NCBI RefSeq assembly: GCF_006738645.1
Contig: NZ_AP019700.1
Span: 1,562,001-1,626,000, forward strand
DNA from: Stella humosa
Lineage (GTDB): Bacteria; Pseudomonadota; Alphaproteobacteria; ATCC43930; Allostellaceae
Direction of reading: 5' to 3'
DNA: 64,000 nt
In this document: positions 34,216-44,302 of the stretch, in pieces
Layout of the letters: each line of letters starts with the position of its first letter
How positions within the stretch are numbered: position 1 is the first letter of the stretch
Made by a program: the position numbers and the translations under genes
Notes under the pieces: model-generated
What the model was told of the DNA's origin: nothing
The model's database searches: none
The model's input: only the letters and a program-made list of their open reading frames with translations

Positions 34216-35373
34216 CTATTGCGCGGGCGTGATGCGGAGGATGCGATCGTCGCCTTCCTGGGGCCGGCCGCGGCCGTCGCGGTTGTTGGTGAGGACGTAG
34301 AGCGCGCCGTCCGGGCCGGCGACGGCGTCGCGCAGGCGGCCGAGCGGCTGGGTCGAACGCTCGCCGAACCAGCGCTCGACGGCGGTCGGCCGCCAGCCGC
34401 CGCCGGATGCCGGTTCGAGGCGGATGCGGAGCAGGGCCTGGCTGCGCAGCGTGGCGACGAAAAGGTCGCCCCGCCAGAAGGCCATGCCGGACGGCGGCGT
34501 TGCGGGGTCGGGCCAGGCCAGGATCGGGTCGGCGAAGCGGGCGTCGCCGGCGGCGCCGACGGCCAGCGGCCAGCCATAGTTGGCGCCGCGGCGGATCACG
34601 TTCACCTCGTCCAGCGCGCGCAGCCCGAACTCGCCCGAGGGGCCGTGCTCGCTGGCGAAGAGGGTGCCGGTGCCGGGGTGGAAGGCCAGCCCCTGCACGT
34701 TGCGGTGGCCGAGCGACCAGACGGGCGAGCCCGGAAACGGGTTGTCGGCCGGCACCGCGCCATCGGGCGTGACCCGCAGGATCTTGCCGCCCAGGTCGAC
34801 CAGCACCTGCGCGCGTGGCGCATCGAAGGTCTCGCCGGTGGCGACGTAGAGCATGCCGTCCGGCCCGAAGGCGATGCGCCCGCCATTGTGGAAGCGCGCA
34901 CCCGGCACGCCGGCCAGCACGACGCGGTCGAAGGTGGCCGTGCCGGCGTCGGCCGACAGGCGCAGGCGGATCACCCGGTTGCCGATGTCGGCCCCCTCGG
35001 CATGGGTGTGCATCGCATAGAGGTAGGGCTGCCGGGGATACTCGGGGTGCAGGGCCAGGCCCATCAGCCCACCCTCGCCACCCTGGCGGACGGCGATGGT
35101 GGCGACCGGGCCGGCTGCCAGCCGGCCGCCGTCGATCAGCCGGATGCGGCCAGGCCGCTCGCTCACCAGCGCCCGGCCATCGGGCAGGAAAACCAGCGAC
35201 CAGGGCGCCTCCAGCCCGCCCACCCAGGTCGCGGCTGCGATGCCGGCGGGGGTGGCGACGGCGACGTCGTTCACCGCCTGGGGCCGGCCGCCGCGAATCG
35301 GGTCGGCAGCGGCGATTGCCGGCCAGGCAACCGCCAGGGCGGCCGCGAGCGACAGGGGCAGGCGAAATTTCAT
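34216..35373 (-). CDS. PQQ-dependent sugar (aldose) dehydrogenase, soluble periplasmic
   Basis: This 385-residue protein has a signal peptide (MKFRLPLSLAAALAVAWPAIAAA) and the soluble glucose/sorbosone dehydrogenase beta-propeller fold. The pattern starts GGLEAPWSLVFLPDGRALVSERPGRIRLI-like. It continues with GEGGLMGLALHPEYP, ARFHNGGRIAFGPDGMLYVATGE and SLGHRNVQGLAFHP, and ends DGALYVLTNNRDG. It probably oxidises aldoses with PQQ in the periplasm. It overlaps the upstream 2OG hydroxylase gene by four bases (ATGA). No PQQ biosynthesis genes are in the window. Confidence 0.88.
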   Translation of the reverse strand: MKFRLPLSLAAALAVAWPAIAAADPIRGGRPQAVNDVAVATPAGIAAATWVGGLEAPWSLVFLPDGRALVSERPGRIRLIDGGRLAAGPVATIAVRQGGEGGLMGLALHPEYPRQPYLYAMHTHAEGADIGNRVIRLRLSADAGTATFDRVVLAGVPGARFHNGGRIAFGPDGMLYVATGETFDAPRAQVLVDLGGKILRVTPDGAVPADNPFPGSPVWSLGHRNVQGLAFHPGTGTLFASEHGPSGEFGLRALDEVNVIRRGANYGWPLAVGAAGDARFADPILAWPDPATPPSGMAFWRGDLFVATLRSQALLRIRLEPASGGGWRPTAVERWFGERSTQPLGRLRDAVAGPDGALYVLTNNRDGRGRPQEGDDRILRITPAQ

Positions 35374-36002
35374 CGGAACGGTTCCCCGGATATCCAGCAG
35401 GCCAGGCTGTAACGCAGGCCGGCCGTCACCGGTGTCACGCGGTGCAGTTGCCAGGGCGGGAACAGCACCATGGTGCCGCGCTCGCGCCGGGTGCGGGTGA
35501 TCTCCTGCGAGAAGCGCAGTTCGAGGTCGCCGCCCTCGTAGTCGGCCGGGTCGGAAAGCTGGATGACGACGCTGAGCTTGCGCAGGATGGGCGGCCCGTC
35601 GCCCACGTCCTGGTGCCAGCCGTAATGGTCGCCGCCGGCCGCGTAGCGGGCGAACTGCACCGGCTCGCCCATACCCAGCAGCGAAAAGCCGAAGAACCGG
35701 TCGTTGGCCGAGCGCCCGATGCGCTCGATGCGCTTGTAGAGGAACTGCGTCTCTGGCCCCGGCATCAGCCAGGTGATGGTCGACTGGCGGATCTCGGGAT
35801 GGACGCCGGCGCCGGCGACGCCCGCCTGGCCCGACGTTTCCAGCTGCGCCTCGCCCATCGCGATCAGCCGGTCGCACTGCTCGGCCGTCAGCGCGTCGGG
35901 CATGGTCGTATAGCCCGAATAGGACCGCTCCATCGCGGCCAGATCGAAGCCCCAGAGCATGGTGCGGGAGATGAGGGGGCCACGGGCCGGCTTCGGCATC
36001 AC
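35370..36002 (-). CDS. PKHD-type (PiuC-like) 2-oxoglutarate/Fe(II) hydroxylase
   Basis: This 210-residue protein has the HYGWHQD iron-binding motif at about 125-131, the distal histidine in WQLHRVTPV and the 2OG-binding arginine in GLRYSLACW. The FFGFSLLGMGEPVQFARYAAGGDH segment is typical of PiuC/prolyl 4-hydroxylase alpha-like proteins. Such proteins are often iron-regulated, but no Fur site was recognised. It overlaps the sugar dehydrogenase gene by four bases, an unusual partnership. Substrate unknown. Confidence 0.87.
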   Translation of the reverse strand: MMPKPARGPLISRTMLWGFDLAAMERSYSGYTTMPDALTAEQCDRLIAMGEAQLETSGQAGVAGAGVHPEIRQSTITWLMPGPETQFLYKRIERIGRSANDRFFGFSLLGMGEPVQFARYAAGGDHYGWHQDVGDGPPILRKLSVVIQLSDPADYEGGDLELRFSQEITRTRRERGTMVLFPPWQLHRVTPVTAGLRYSLACWISGEPFR

Positions 36003-36128
36003 GGTTCTCCAGGGTGCGGGTCTGGGACCGGAAGCTGGCGGACCGGGGACGGCCGGTCCGTTGGTATGTCTGTCCCCGGCGGCGGGTCGCCCCTGGTCGG
36101 GGCGTCGCTCGCGGGGGGCAGGTCACAT

Positions 36129-36202
36129 TGGAGGCGCGGCCCGGAATCGAACCGGGATAAACGGATTTGCAGTCCGGTGCCTAGCCACTCGGCCACCGCG
36201 CC
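36129..36202 (-). tRNA. tRNA-Cys (GCA anticodon)
   Basis: The minus strand gives a 74-base tRNA with GGCGCGG/CCGCGCC acceptor stem, anticodon loop CTGCAAA, T-loop TTCGATT and encoded CCA. The anticodon GCA reads UGC/UGU (Cys). Confidence 0.96.
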
Positions 36203-36432
36203 CCGGACATGTGGAAATCAGCGGTCCCCGAGGTCGGCGGTTCTATACGCGGGCGGCCGGCGGATGGTCAAGGCAACCCTGGCATCGGCAGCAGATAGCG
36301 CGCGCCTTGGCGCAATCGGCCGGCGGCCGGGCGGGGGCGGCGATTGCGCTCCCCGCAGTGCAGCAAGTATATAACGGGTGGCGCCCGATGGCGCCCATCC
36401 GGGACTCGGAACAGAAGCGGACTATTCGCTCC

Positions 36433-37089
36433 ATGGCGATCGACTACTCAGCGGCGCGCGCGAACATGGTGGAAAGCCAGATTCGCCCCAACAAGGTGAC
36501 GGACCCTGCCGTCATCGCCGCCTTCCTGCATATCCCGCGCGAGCGGTTCGTGCCGCCGACGCTGTCGGGCGTCGCCTATGTCGATGTCGACATCCCGATC
36601 GGCGCGGGGCGATACCTGCTGGAGCCGATGGTGCTGGGCCGCCTGCTGCAGTTCGCCGGTCCCCGCCCGACCGACCTGGCGCTGGAGATCGGCACGGGCA
36701 CGGGCTATGGCGCGGCCGTCCTGGCGCGCATGGTCGCCACCGTGGTCGGGGTCGAGAGCGACCCGGCGCTGGCCCGCCAGGCGACGGCGAACCTAGCCGC
36801 CATCGGCATCGACAATGCGTCGGTGGTGACCGGCGGCTTTCTCGATGGCTGCCCGGCCCACGCGCCGTACGACGTGATCCTGATTTCCGGCGCGGTCCCG
36901 CGGATCCCGGCCGCGGTCGAGCAGCAGCTTGCCGAGGGCGGCCGCCTGGTAGCGGTGGAGTTCGCCGACGGGATCGGCCGGGCGGTGCTGGTGCGCCGCG
37001 AGGGCGGCCGCCTGTCGCGCCGCGTGATCTTCGACGCCGCCACGCCGTTGCTGGTCGGCACCGAGGGCAAGCCGGCGTTCGTGTTCTGA
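36433..37089 (+). CDS. Protein-L-isoaspartate methyltransferase-like protein
   Basis: This 218-residue SAM-dependent methyltransferase begins MAIDYSAARANMVESQIRPN and has LALEIGTGTGYGAAVLARM (motif I) and VVGVESDPALARQA. The usual isoaspartate-binding stretch near residue 60 is reduced to GAGRYLLEPMVLGRLL. It is the alphaproteobacterial PCMT-like protein encoded upstream of tolC, distinct from the canonical pcm at 60177. Its true role may be O-methyltransfer on another substrate. An upstream ATG at 36389 is possible, but the MAIDY start is normal. Confidence 0.85.
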   Translation: MAIDYSAARANMVESQIRPNKVTDPAVIAAFLHIPRERFVPPTLSGVAYVDVDIPIGAGRYLLEPMVLGRLLQFAGPRPTDLALEIGTGTGYGAAVLARMVATVVGVESDPALARQATANLAAIGIDNASVVTGGFLDGCPAHAPYDVILISGAVPRIPAAVEQQLAEGGRLVAVEFADGIGRAVLVRREGGRLSRRVIFDAATPLLVGTEGKPAFVF

Positions 37090-37166
37090 AAGGTCTCCGC
37101 CCGCGGGGTCGCGGGCGTGGCGTATTGGTGAATTTGCCGCCTGGAGTTGCGGGCGTGGAGGGTCTG

Positions 37167-38549
37167 ATGGCCACGAGGCGAACAGTGAAGCGGGCGGTCG
37201 GCGCGACGTGGCTGGCGGTGCTGGTGGCGGGCGTGCTGCCGGCGGCGGGTGTGGCGCAGACGCTCGAAGAGGTCATGGTCAGCACCTACAACACCAACCC
37301 CCAGCTGCTGGCGGAACGCGCCCGCCTGCGCTCGTTCGACGAGCAGGTGCCGCAGTCCATGGCGGGCTGGCGGCCGACCGTGCAGGCAAGCGCATCCTAC
37401 GGCTTCTCGCATGAGCGCACCGAGGTGCCGACGCTGAAGCGTACCGAGCGGCTGAATCCCTTCTCCAGCACCTTGCAGGTCAGCCAGCCGCTCTATCGCG
37501 GCGGCCGCACGGTGGCCAATACCGAGCGCGCCGTCTTCCAGATCCAGTCGCAGCGCGCCCAGGTCTTCGTCATCGAGCAGCAGGTGCTGCTGGGCTCGGT
37601 GCAGGCCTATATGAACCTCTATCGCGGCCTGGCGGTGGTCCAGCTCAACGCGAACAACATCGAGGTGCTGAAGCGCCAGCTCGAGGCCGCCCAGGACCGC
37701 TTCCGGGTGGGCGAGGTGACCCGCACCGACGTGGCCCAGGCCGAATCGCGCCTGGCCCGCGCTGTCGCCGACAAGCGGCAGGCCGACGGCAACGTCGAGG
37801 TCGCGCGCGCCACCTTCGAGCGGGTCAGCGGCCTGGTGCCGATCGACATCACCTTCCCCAAGCGGGTGCCCAAGACGCCGCCCACCCGCGAGGAAGCCAA
37901 GCGGATGGCCGAGCAGAACAACCCGCAGATCGTGGCCGCCCGCTTCAGCGAACTGGGTGCTCGCGCCAACGTGCGCTCCATCACCGGCGAACTGCTCCCG
38001 ACCGTCTCGCTGGATGCGACCGGCACCTACAACGACGAGTCGCAGAACGCCAACACCAAGATCCGCCAGGGCACGATCGCGGCCCGCGTGTCGGTCCCCC
38101 TCTATGAGGGCGGCTCGACCTACGCCCGGGTCCGCGAGGCCAAGCAGACCGCCGGCCAGCGTCGCATCGAGATCGAGACCAACCGCCGCAGCGTCGTCGA
38201 GCTCGCCAGCTCGCGCTGGGACACGCTGCAGTCGGCCCGCGCCCAGATCGAGGCGCTGCGCGAGAACATCCGCGCGGCCCAGATCGCGCTGGATGGCGTG
38301 CAGCAGGAAGCCGCCGTCGGCTCGCGCACGGTGCTCGACATCCTCGACGCCGAGCAGGAGCTGTTCAACGCCCGCGTCAACCTCGTCAGCTCGCAGCGCG
38401 ACGAGTTGGTCGGCGTCTACGACCTGACCTCGGCCACCGGCCGGCTGACGGCCCGCCTGCTGGGCCTGCCGGTCGAGATCTACGACATGGACGCCTACTA
38501 CGAATCCGTGAAGGACAAGTGGATCGGCCTCGGCGATCCGCTCGACTAG
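37167..38549 (+). CDS. tolC: TolC family outer membrane efflux protein
   Basis: This 460-residue protein has a signal peptide ending near GVAQ and the TolC repeat structure. TLEEVMVSTYNTNPQLLAERARLR opens the first repeat, and YRGLAVVQLNANNIEVLKRQLEAAQDRFRVGEVTRTDVAQAESRLA follows, split across the first coiled-coil. The second repeat has EAKRMAEQNNPQIVAARF and VGSRTVLDILDAEQELFNARVNLVSSQRDEL. It should form the trimeric outer membrane channel of tripartite efflux pumps and type I secretion. No pump genes are adjacent. It follows the PCMT-like gene by 77 bp. Confidence 0.93.
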   Translation: MATRRTVKRAVGATWLAVLVAGVLPAAGVAQTLEEVMVSTYNTNPQLLAERARLRSFDEQVPQSMAGWRPTVQASASYGFSHERTEVPTLKRTERLNPFSSTLQVSQPLYRGGRTVANTERAVFQIQSQRAQVFVIEQQVLLGSVQAYMNLYRGLAVVQLNANNIEVLKRQLEAAQDRFRVGEVTRTDVAQAESRLARAVADKRQADGNVEVARATFERVSGLVPIDITFPKRVPKTPPTREEAKRMAEQNNPQIVAARFSELGARANVRSITGELLPTVSLDATGTYNDESQNANTKIRQGTIAARVSVPLYEGGSTYARVREAKQTAGQRRIEIETNRRSVVELASSRWDTLQSARAQIEALRENIRAAQIALDGVQQEAAVGSRTVLDILDAEQELFNARVNLVSSQRDELVGVYDLTSATGRLTARLLGLPVEIYDMDAYYESVKDKWIGLGDPLD

Positions 38550-38561
38550 TGGCATGAAACG

Positions 38562-39173
38562 ATGAGCGACCGGCGCCCTGCGGCCGATCCGTCGATGGAG
38601 GATATCCTTGCCTCCATCCGGCGCATCATTTCCGACGATGGCGCCAAGCCCGGCGCCGCGCCGCCGCCGGTATCCGTGCCGCGCGGCGAGCCGGTGATCG
38701 CCATGCCGCTGGGGCCGCAGTCGGACCCTGCCGTCTCGGTCGAGCCCCAGCCGCTGCGGGTGGAGCCGCTGCATGTGGAGGCGGTCGCGGCAGGCGCGGT
38801 TGACGTCGACCCGGGACCACGCCTGCGCGCACGGCGCGACGCCGACGACGTGCTGGAACTGACGCAGGTCTACCAGCCACGTATCCTGCCCGAGGCCGAG
38901 GGGCGGCCGGACCCGGCGGCACCGCTGGTATCGCCCGACGCGGCGGCCGAGGTCGCGGCGGCGTTGGCCGCCATCGGCCGGGCCGAGGCGCACGTATCCG
39001 GGCCCGACCTGGGCGGGCTCCTGACCGGCAGCGGCCGCACCGTCGACGACCTGGTGCGCGAGATGCTGCGGCCGATGCTGAAGGAATGGCTGGATTCGCG
39101 CCTGCCCGGTCTCGTAGAAGCGGTCGTTCGCGAAGAGGTCGAGCGGATCGTACGCCGCGCCAACCTGCGCTGA
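38562..39173 (+). CDS. popZ: PopZ-like polar organising protein (DUF2497)
   Basis: This 203-residue protein has the conserved N-terminal MEDILASIRRIISDD motif. A proline- and acid-rich variable middle follows. The C-terminal helical domain reads LVREMLRPMLKEWLDSRLPGLVEAVVREEVERIV, cut here into two parts. PopZ assembles at cell poles and anchors ParB-centromere complexes and cell-cycle kinases in Alphaproteobacteria. It lies 12 bp after tolC and 98 bp before valS, the usual order in this class. Confidence 0.92.
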   Translation: MSDRRPAADPSMEDILASIRRIISDDGAKPGAAPPPVSVPRGEPVIAMPLGPQSDPAVSVEPQPLRVEPLHVEAVAAGAVDVDPGPRLRARRDADDVLELTQVYQPRILPEAEGRPDPAAPLVSPDAAAEVAAALAAIGRAEAHVSGPDLGGLLTGSGRTVDDLVREMLRPMLKEWLDSRLPGLVEAVVREEVERIVRRANLR

Positions 39174-39271
39174 TTTGAGGAGGCCCGCAGCCCGCGGGCC
39201 AGTTCCGTGCCCCGGCCGCCCTCCTGTCGTGGCGCCGGGCCGGTGAATTCGGGATACGGGGTTCCCCTGCG

Positions 39272-41956
39272 ATGATCGAGAAGACCTATCGCCCGGCCGA
39301 GGTCGAGGCGAAGCACTACCAGCGGTGGGAAGACTCCGGCGCCTTTGCCGCGGACCCCGCCTCGCCCAAGCAGCCCTACACCATCATGATCCCGCCGCCG
39401 AACGTGACCGGCAGCCTGCACATGGGACATGCGCTGACCTTCACCATCCAGGACATCCTGATCCGCTATCACCGGATGCGGGGCAGGGATGCCCTGTGGC
39501 AGCCGGGTACGGACCATGCGGGCATCGCCACCCAGATGGTGGTCGAGCGCCAACTGGCCGACAAGGGGATGGTGCTGGACCGGCCGGGCGTGGTCGAGGA
39601 CGCCAACACCCGCGCTATCGGCCGCGACGCCTTCATCGCCAAGGTGTGGGAGTGGAAGGCGGAATCGGGCGGCACCATCACCCGCCAGCTCCGCCGCCTG
39701 GGTGCCTCGCTCGACTGGCCGCGCGAGCGCTTCACCATGGACGAGGGGCTGAGTGCCGCCGTCCGCAAGGTCTTCGTCGAGCTGCACCGCCAGGGGCTGA
39801 TCTATCGCGACAAGCGGCTGGTCAACTGGGACCCCAAGCTCCACACGGCCATCTCCGACCTGGAGGTCGAGCAGCGCGAGGTGAAGGGCCATCTCTGGCA
39901 CTTCCGCTATCCGGTCGAGGGCATGCCCGACACCTTCGTCACGGTCGCCACCACCCGGCCGGAGACGATGCTGGGCGACACCGGCGTGGCCGTTCACCCC
40001 GAGGACGAGCGCTTCCGCGCGCTGGTCGGCCGCAACGTCATCCTGCCGCTGGTCGGCCGCGCCATCCCGATCGTGGCCGACGAGTATGCCGACCCGGAGA
40101 CGGGCACCGGCGCGGTCAAGATCACGCCGGCCCATGACTTCAACGACTTCGAGGTCGGGCGGCGCTGCGGGCTGGCGGCGATCAACATCTTCGATGCCGA
40201 TGCCCGGCTGCTCGACAGCGTGCCGGAACCCTATCGCGGTCTGGAACGCTACGAGGCGCGCAAGCGGATCGTGGCCGACATGGAGGCGCTGGGCCTGCTG
40301 GAGAAGGTGGAGCCGCACACCCACGTCGTGCCGCACGGCGACCGCTCGGGCGTGGCGATCGAGCCGTGGCTGACCGACCAGTGGTATGTCGATGCCGCCA
40401 CCCTGGCCAAGCCCGCGATCGCGGCGGTCGAGACGGGCCAGACCGTCTTCGTCCCGCGCCAGTGGGAAAACACCTTCTTCGAGTGGATGCGCAACATCCA
40501 GCCCTGGTGCGTGTCGCGCCAGCTCTGGTGGGGCCATCAGGTGCCGGCCTGGTACGCGCCCGACGGCACCATCTTCGTCGAGGAGACCGAGGCCGAGGCG
40601 ATCGTCGCCGCCCGCCGCCATTTCGGCGCAGACGTGGCGCTGCGGCGCGACTCCGACGTGCTCGATACCTGGTTCTCGTCCGCGCTCTGGCCGTTCTCGA
40701 CCCTGGGCTGGCCCGAGCACACGCCGGAACTGGCCCGCTACTATCCCGGCGACGTGCTGGTGACGGGCTTCGACATCATCTTCTTCTGGGTCGCCCGGAT
40801 GATGATGATGGGCCACCACTTCATGGGCGACGTGCCGTTCCGCACCGTCTACATCCACGCCCTGGTGCGCGACGCGCGCGGCCAGAAGATGTCAAAGTCC
40901 AAGGGCAACGTCATCGACCCGCTGGACCTGATCGACCGTTTCGGCTGCGATGCCCTGCGCTTCACCCTGTCGGCGCTGGCCGCCCCCGGGCGCGACATCA
41001 AGTTGGCCGAGAGCCGGGTCGAGGGCTACCGCAACTTCGCGACCAAGCTGTGGAACGCGTCGCGCTATGCCGAGATGAACGGCTGCGTCGCGGTCGAGGG
41101 CTTCGCGGCCGACCAGGCCCGCCACCGCGTCAACCGCTGGATTGTGGGCGAGGTCGCGCGCACGACGGAGCGGCTGGAGCAGGAGTTCGCGGCCTATCGC
41201 TTCAACGACGTCGCCAACGTGCTCTACCAGTTCGTCTGGGGCACCTTCTGCGACTGGTACCTGGAGTTCACCAAGCCGATCCTGGCCGGCAGCGACGCGG
41301 AAGCGGCCGCCGAGACGCGGGCGACGACCGCCTGGGTGCTGGACCAGATCCTGCTGCTGCTGCACCCCGTCATGCCCTACATCACCGAGGAACTGGGCGA
41401 GCAGTTGTCGGGCGGCACGCGGCCCGCGCTGATCACGTCGGCCTGGCCCAGCTTCGGCGAGAGCCATCGCGACCCGGTGGCCGCGGCCGAGATGGGCTGG
41501 GTCGTGCGGCTGGTGTCGGAGATCCGCGCCATCCGGTCCGAGATGAACGTGCCGGTGGCGGCCGAGATCCCGCTGCTGGTGAAGGGGGCAGGGGCCGAGA
41601 CCCTGGCGCGCCTGGCCACCCATGGCGACGTGATCCGGCGGCTGGCCCGCCTGGCCTCGATCGACACGGGGGCGGGCGACCCGCCCGCGGGGGCGGCCCA
41701 GGCGGTCGTCGACGAGGCGACCATCGCGCTGCCGCTGGCCGGCATCATCGACCTGGCGAAGGAGCGCGCGCGCCTGGCCAAGGAAGTGGGCCGGCTGGCC
41801 GACGACATCGCCAAGATCGAAAAGAAGCTGGGCAGCGCCGACTTCATGGCCAAGGCGCCGGAGGAGATCGTCGAGGAACAGCGCGAGCGGGCGGCCGCGG
41901 CCGGCGAGGCCAAGGGCAAGCTGGAGGCCGCGCTGGCACGGATCGCCGGGGCCTGA
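39272..41956 (+). CDS. valS: Valyl-tRNA synthetase
   Basis: This 894-residue class I synthetase has the HIGH-type [15 protein letters not shown] motif near residue 45 and [12 protein letters not shown] at about 545. The CP1 editing domain includes [17 protein letters not shown]. The C-terminal coiled-coil arm contains [19 protein letters not shown]. It charges tRNA-Val and hydrolyses mischarged Thr-tRNA. Length is normal for the short bacterial form. Confidence 0.97.
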   Translation: MIEKTYRPAEVEAKHYQRWEDSGAFAADPASPKQPYTIMIPPPNVTGSLHMGHALTFTIQDILIRYHRMRGRDALWQPGTDHAGIATQMVVERQLADKGMVLDRPGVVEDANTRAIGRDAFIAKVWEWKAESGGTITRQLRRLGASLDWPRERFTMDEGLSAAVRKVFVELHRQGLIYRDKRLVNWDPKLHTAISDLEVEQREVKGHLWHFRYPVEGMPDTFVTVATTRPETMLGDTGVAVHPEDERFRALVGRNVILPLVGRAIPIVADEYADPETGTGAVKITPAHDFNDFEVGRRCGLAAINIFDADARLLDSVPEPYRGLERYEARKRIVADMEALGLLEKVEPHTHVVPHGDRSGVAIEPWLTDQWYVDAATLAKPAIAAVETGQTVFVPRQWENTFFEWMRNIQPWCVSRQLWWGHQVPAWYAPDGTIFVEETEAEAIVAARRHFGADVALRRDSDVLDTWFSSALWPFSTLGWPEHTPELARYYPGDVLVTGFDIIFFWVARMMMMGHHFMGDVPFRTVYIHALVRDARGQKMSKSKGNVIDPLDLIDRFGCDALRFTLSALAAPGRDIKLAESRVEGYRNFATKLWNASRYAEMNGCVAVEGFAADQARHRVNRWIVGEVARTTERLEQEFAAYRFNDVANVLYQFVWGTFCDWYLEFTKPILAGSDAEAAAETRATTAWVLDQILLLLHPVMPYITEELGEQLSGGTRPALITSAWPSFGESHRDPVAAAEMGWVVRLVSEIRAIRSEMNVPVAAEIPLLVKGAGAETLARLATHGDVIRRLARLASIDTGAGDPPAGAAQAVVDEATIALPLAGIIDLAKERARLAKEVGRLADDIAKIEKKLGSADFMAKAPEEIVEEQRERAAAAGEAKGKLEAALARIAGA

Positions 41957-41985
41957 CGGGCGGACCCCGCCAAAACCCCGTCAGG
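41952..41985. terminator. Bidirectional terminator after valS
   Basis: CCTGACGGG (41952-41960) and CCCGTCAGG (41977-41985) form a perfect 9-bp stem around a GC-rich loop that can fold further. It includes the valS stop codon and overlaps the end of the small minus-strand frame. Confidence 0.55.
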
Positions 41986-42091
41986 CGCGGCGTGCGTCCC
42001 GCTCGTCGCGCCAGTCGCGGAACAGGCGGCGGCGGTGGGCGTCGGTCACCCGGCGCTTGATGGTGGCGTAGATGCTTCGCAGGCTGCTCAT
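41981..42091 (-). CDS. Very small arginine-rich peptide, uncertain
   Basis: A 36-codon minus-strand frame reads MSSLRSIYATIKRRVTDAHR and then RRLFRDWRDERDARRA in separate parts. It has a GGAG ribosome-like site 8 bases before the ATG. The length and charge resemble small DUF1127-like arginine-rich peptides common in alphaproteobacteria, which is the reason to list it. In this GC-rich DNA, chance open frames are frequent. Confidence 0.35.
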   Translation of the reverse strand: MSSLRSIYATIKRRVTDAHRRRLFRDWRDERDARRA

Positions 42092-42241
42092 GGGTCCATC
42101 TCCGGCTGCTGGCCGATCGGTGGGCTTGTCTGACGAGGGCCGAGACTAGGCAGCAACCGTGACATTGCGGTGGCGTTCCCGTGGCTCATTGGTGAGACTG
42201 CGGGTCGCCGCGAGGTATCCAGGCAAGAAGAGGGTAGGGGA

Positions 42242-43750
42242 ATGGCGCGCATAGCGGTCGCAGGCTTCCAGCACGAGACGAACACCTTCGCTCCGGCAAA
42301 GGCCACCTATCAGACCTTCGTCGAAGGCGGCGGCTGGCCGCCCCTGCTGCGCGGCAACGAACTGCCGGCGCGCGTCCATGGCATGAACCTGCCGATGGCC
42401 GGCGCCATCGAGGTGCTGCAGAAGGCCGGCCATGCGGTGGTGCCGATCGTCTGGTGCGCGGCCGTGCCGTCTTCCTACGTGACCCAGGACGCGTTCGAGC
42501 GCATCTCGGCCATGATCGTGGGCGACCTCGCCTCGCAGGGACCGTACGACGCCGTCTATCTCGACCTGCACGGCGCCATGGCGGTGGAGCAGTTCGAGGA
42601 TGGCGAGGGCGAGATGCTGCGCCGCGTGCGCGCCATCGTCGGCCCGGACATCCCGGTCTTCACCAGCCTCGACCTGCATTCGAACACTACCCCCGAGATG
42701 GTCGAGTTCTCGAACCTGATGGTCGCCTACCGGACATATCCCCATGTCGACATGGCCGAGACGGGGGGCCGTGCGGCCGCCCTGCTCGATCGTGCGCTGA
42801 AGGAGAAGCGGCCGGTCTACAAGGCGTTCCGCCAGCTTCCCTTCCTGATCCCGCTCACCTGGCAGTGCACCTTCATCGAGCCCGGCAAGTCGCTCTATGA
42901 TTTCTGCGCATCGCTCGAGGGCGGCGACGTGCTGACGGTGTCGTTCACGCCGGGCTTCCCGGCCGCCGACATCCATCATTGCGGCCCGGCCGTGCTGGCC
43001 TATGGCTGGACCCAGGAGGCGGCCGACGAGGCGGCCGACCGGATGGCCAACGCCGTGGCCGAGGCCGAGATGGCCTTCGCCGGCAAGCTCTACGACCCGG
43101 ATTCGGTGGTGCAGGAAGCCACGCGCCTGGCCCAGGGTGCCAGCAAGCCCGTCGTGATCGCCGACACCCAGGACAATCCCGGCGCCGGCGGCAACTCCGA
43201 CACCACCGGCCTGCTGGCGGCGATGATCCGCAACGACGCGCAGAACTGCGCGCTGGGGCTGCTGTGGGACCCGGCCTCGGCCAAGGCCGCGCACGCGGCC
43301 GGCGAGGGCGCCACCATCCGCCTGAAGCTGGGTGCCGTCTCGGGTGTGGCCGGCATCGAGCCGGTCGAGGCGGACTTCCGGGTCGAGAAGCTGGGCAACG
43401 GCCGCTTCACCTGCACCGGCCCCTTCTACGGCGGCGCCCACATGGAGTTGGGCCTGATGGCGTGCCTGTCGGTGGGGGGCGTGCGCATCGCGGTCTCGTC
43501 CAAGAAGTGCCAGGCGGCCGACCAGGAGATGTTCCGCCATGTCGGCATCGAGCCGACCAAGCTGTCGATCCTCGGCCTGAAGAGCTCGGTGCATTTCCGC
43601 GCCGACTTCCAGCCGATCGCCGAGACCATCCTGGTGGTGGAGTCGCCCGGCCCGATGATCGTCGACCCCGCCAACCTGCCCTTCACCCGCCTGCGCGGCG
43701 GCGTGCGCATCAATCCGGGCGGGCCGGAGTTCCAGCAGCCGGCGGCTTAG
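42242..43750 (+). CDS. M81-family metallopeptidase (MlrC-like)
   Basis: This 502-residue protein starts MARIAVAGFQHETNTFAP, the N-terminal M81 motif with zinc ligands. DAVYLDLHGAMAVE and FTSLDLHSNTTPEMV supply further histidines and acids. The C-terminal MlrC domain has DTQDNPGAGGNSDTTGLL and FYGGAHMELG. The family was named after the last enzyme of microcystin linear-peptide breakdown, but most members serve unknown peptide or amide substrates. It is a single gene with no linked mlrA/B/D. The ATG at 42242 follows AGAGGGTAGGGG. Confidence 0.9.
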   Translation: MARIAVAGFQHETNTFAPAKATYQTFVEGGGWPPLLRGNELPARVHGMNLPMAGAIEVLQKAGHAVVPIVWCAAVPSSYVTQDAFERISAMIVGDLASQGPYDAVYLDLHGAMAVEQFEDGEGEMLRRVRAIVGPDIPVFTSLDLHSNTTPEMVEFSNLMVAYRTYPHVDMAETGGRAAALLDRALKEKRPVYKAFRQLPFLIPLTWQCTFIEPGKSLYDFCASLEGGDVLTVSFTPGFPAADIHHCGPAVLAYGWTQEAADEAADRMANAVAEAEMAFAGKLYDPDSVVQEATRLAQGASKPVVIADTQDNPGAGGNSDTTGLLAAMIRNDAQNCALGLLWDPASAKAAHAAGEGATIRLKLGAVSGVAGIEPVEADFRVEKLGNGRFTCTGPFYGGAHMELGLMACLSVGGVRIAVSSKKCQAADQEMFRHVGIEPTKLSILGLKSSVHFRADFQPIAETILVVESPGPMIVDPANLPFTRLRGGVRINPGGPEFQQPAA

Positions 43751-43763
43751 GGAATAGCCGCTA

Positions 43764-43810
43764 TCGGTCGGATCGAGCCGCGTCTGACAAAGACGGAGCG
43801 ATCCGACCGA
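43764..43810. terminator. Large bidirectional terminator between convergent genes
   Basis: TCGGTCGGATCG (43764-43775) and CGATCCGACCGA (43799-43810) pair perfectly over 12 bp. Inside them CGTCT/AGACG forms a second 5-bp hairpin with a GACAA loop. It lies between the M81 gene (plus) and higA (minus), so it can stop both. Confidence 0.65.
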
Positions 43811-43827
43811 AGCCTCCAACCGTCAGA

Positions 43828-44301
43828 TCAGTCCGAGCCGGCAATTCCGACAGCTGGCTGTCTGGGGGGCTTCGCGGACTTGCGGCGGCGGCCCGAGGTT
43901 CGGGTAGCTGGACCGACTTTCTTTGCTGCCGGGGCCAGATCGTACGGCATGATCAGGGCCTCGACCGGGATGCCCCACGCCTTGTGGAGCGCGTAGATCA
44001 TGCCGGTGGTTAATCGCCGGCGCCGGCCTAGCACTTCGGAAGCGCGAGAGCGCAGTCCCAGTACCCGGCCAAGGTCCGCTTGCGATCGGCCTTGGTCTTC
44101 CATGACATGCCGGAGCATCGTGATCGGCTCCAGTGTCATGGTCGGCCAACGATGGCTCTCATAGGCGTCAACCAATGTTCCCAGCACTGCGAGCCGGTCA
44201 TCGTCGGTTGAACCAGGCGCCGGGTCCGCCACCACCAGTCGAGAAATCTCGAGTACCGCGGCAGCATGATCGTCGTCGTTGCGGATCGGCCGAATGTCCA
44301 C
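43828..44301 (-). CDS. higA: HigA-type antitoxin with C-terminal HTH
   Basis: This 157-residue protein has an N-terminal region with DAYESHRWPTMTLEPITMLRHVMEDQGRS, typical of HigA proteins encoded after HigB. The HTH follows in QADLGRVLGLRSRASEVLGRRRRLTTGMI. The C-terminal tail is a lysine/arginine-rich extension not usual for the family. It starts one base after the toxin stop. It probably represses the operon through the palindrome at 44640-44652. Confidence 0.87.
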   Translation of the reverse strand: MDIRPIRNDDDHAAAVLEISRLVVADPAPGSTDDDRLAVLGTLVDAYESHRWPTMTLEPITMLRHVMEDQGRSQADLGRVLGLRSRASEVLGRRRRLTTGMIYALHKAWGIPVEALIMPYDLAPAAKKVGPATRTSGRRRKSAKPPRQPAVGIAGSD

Positions 44302-44302
44302 G

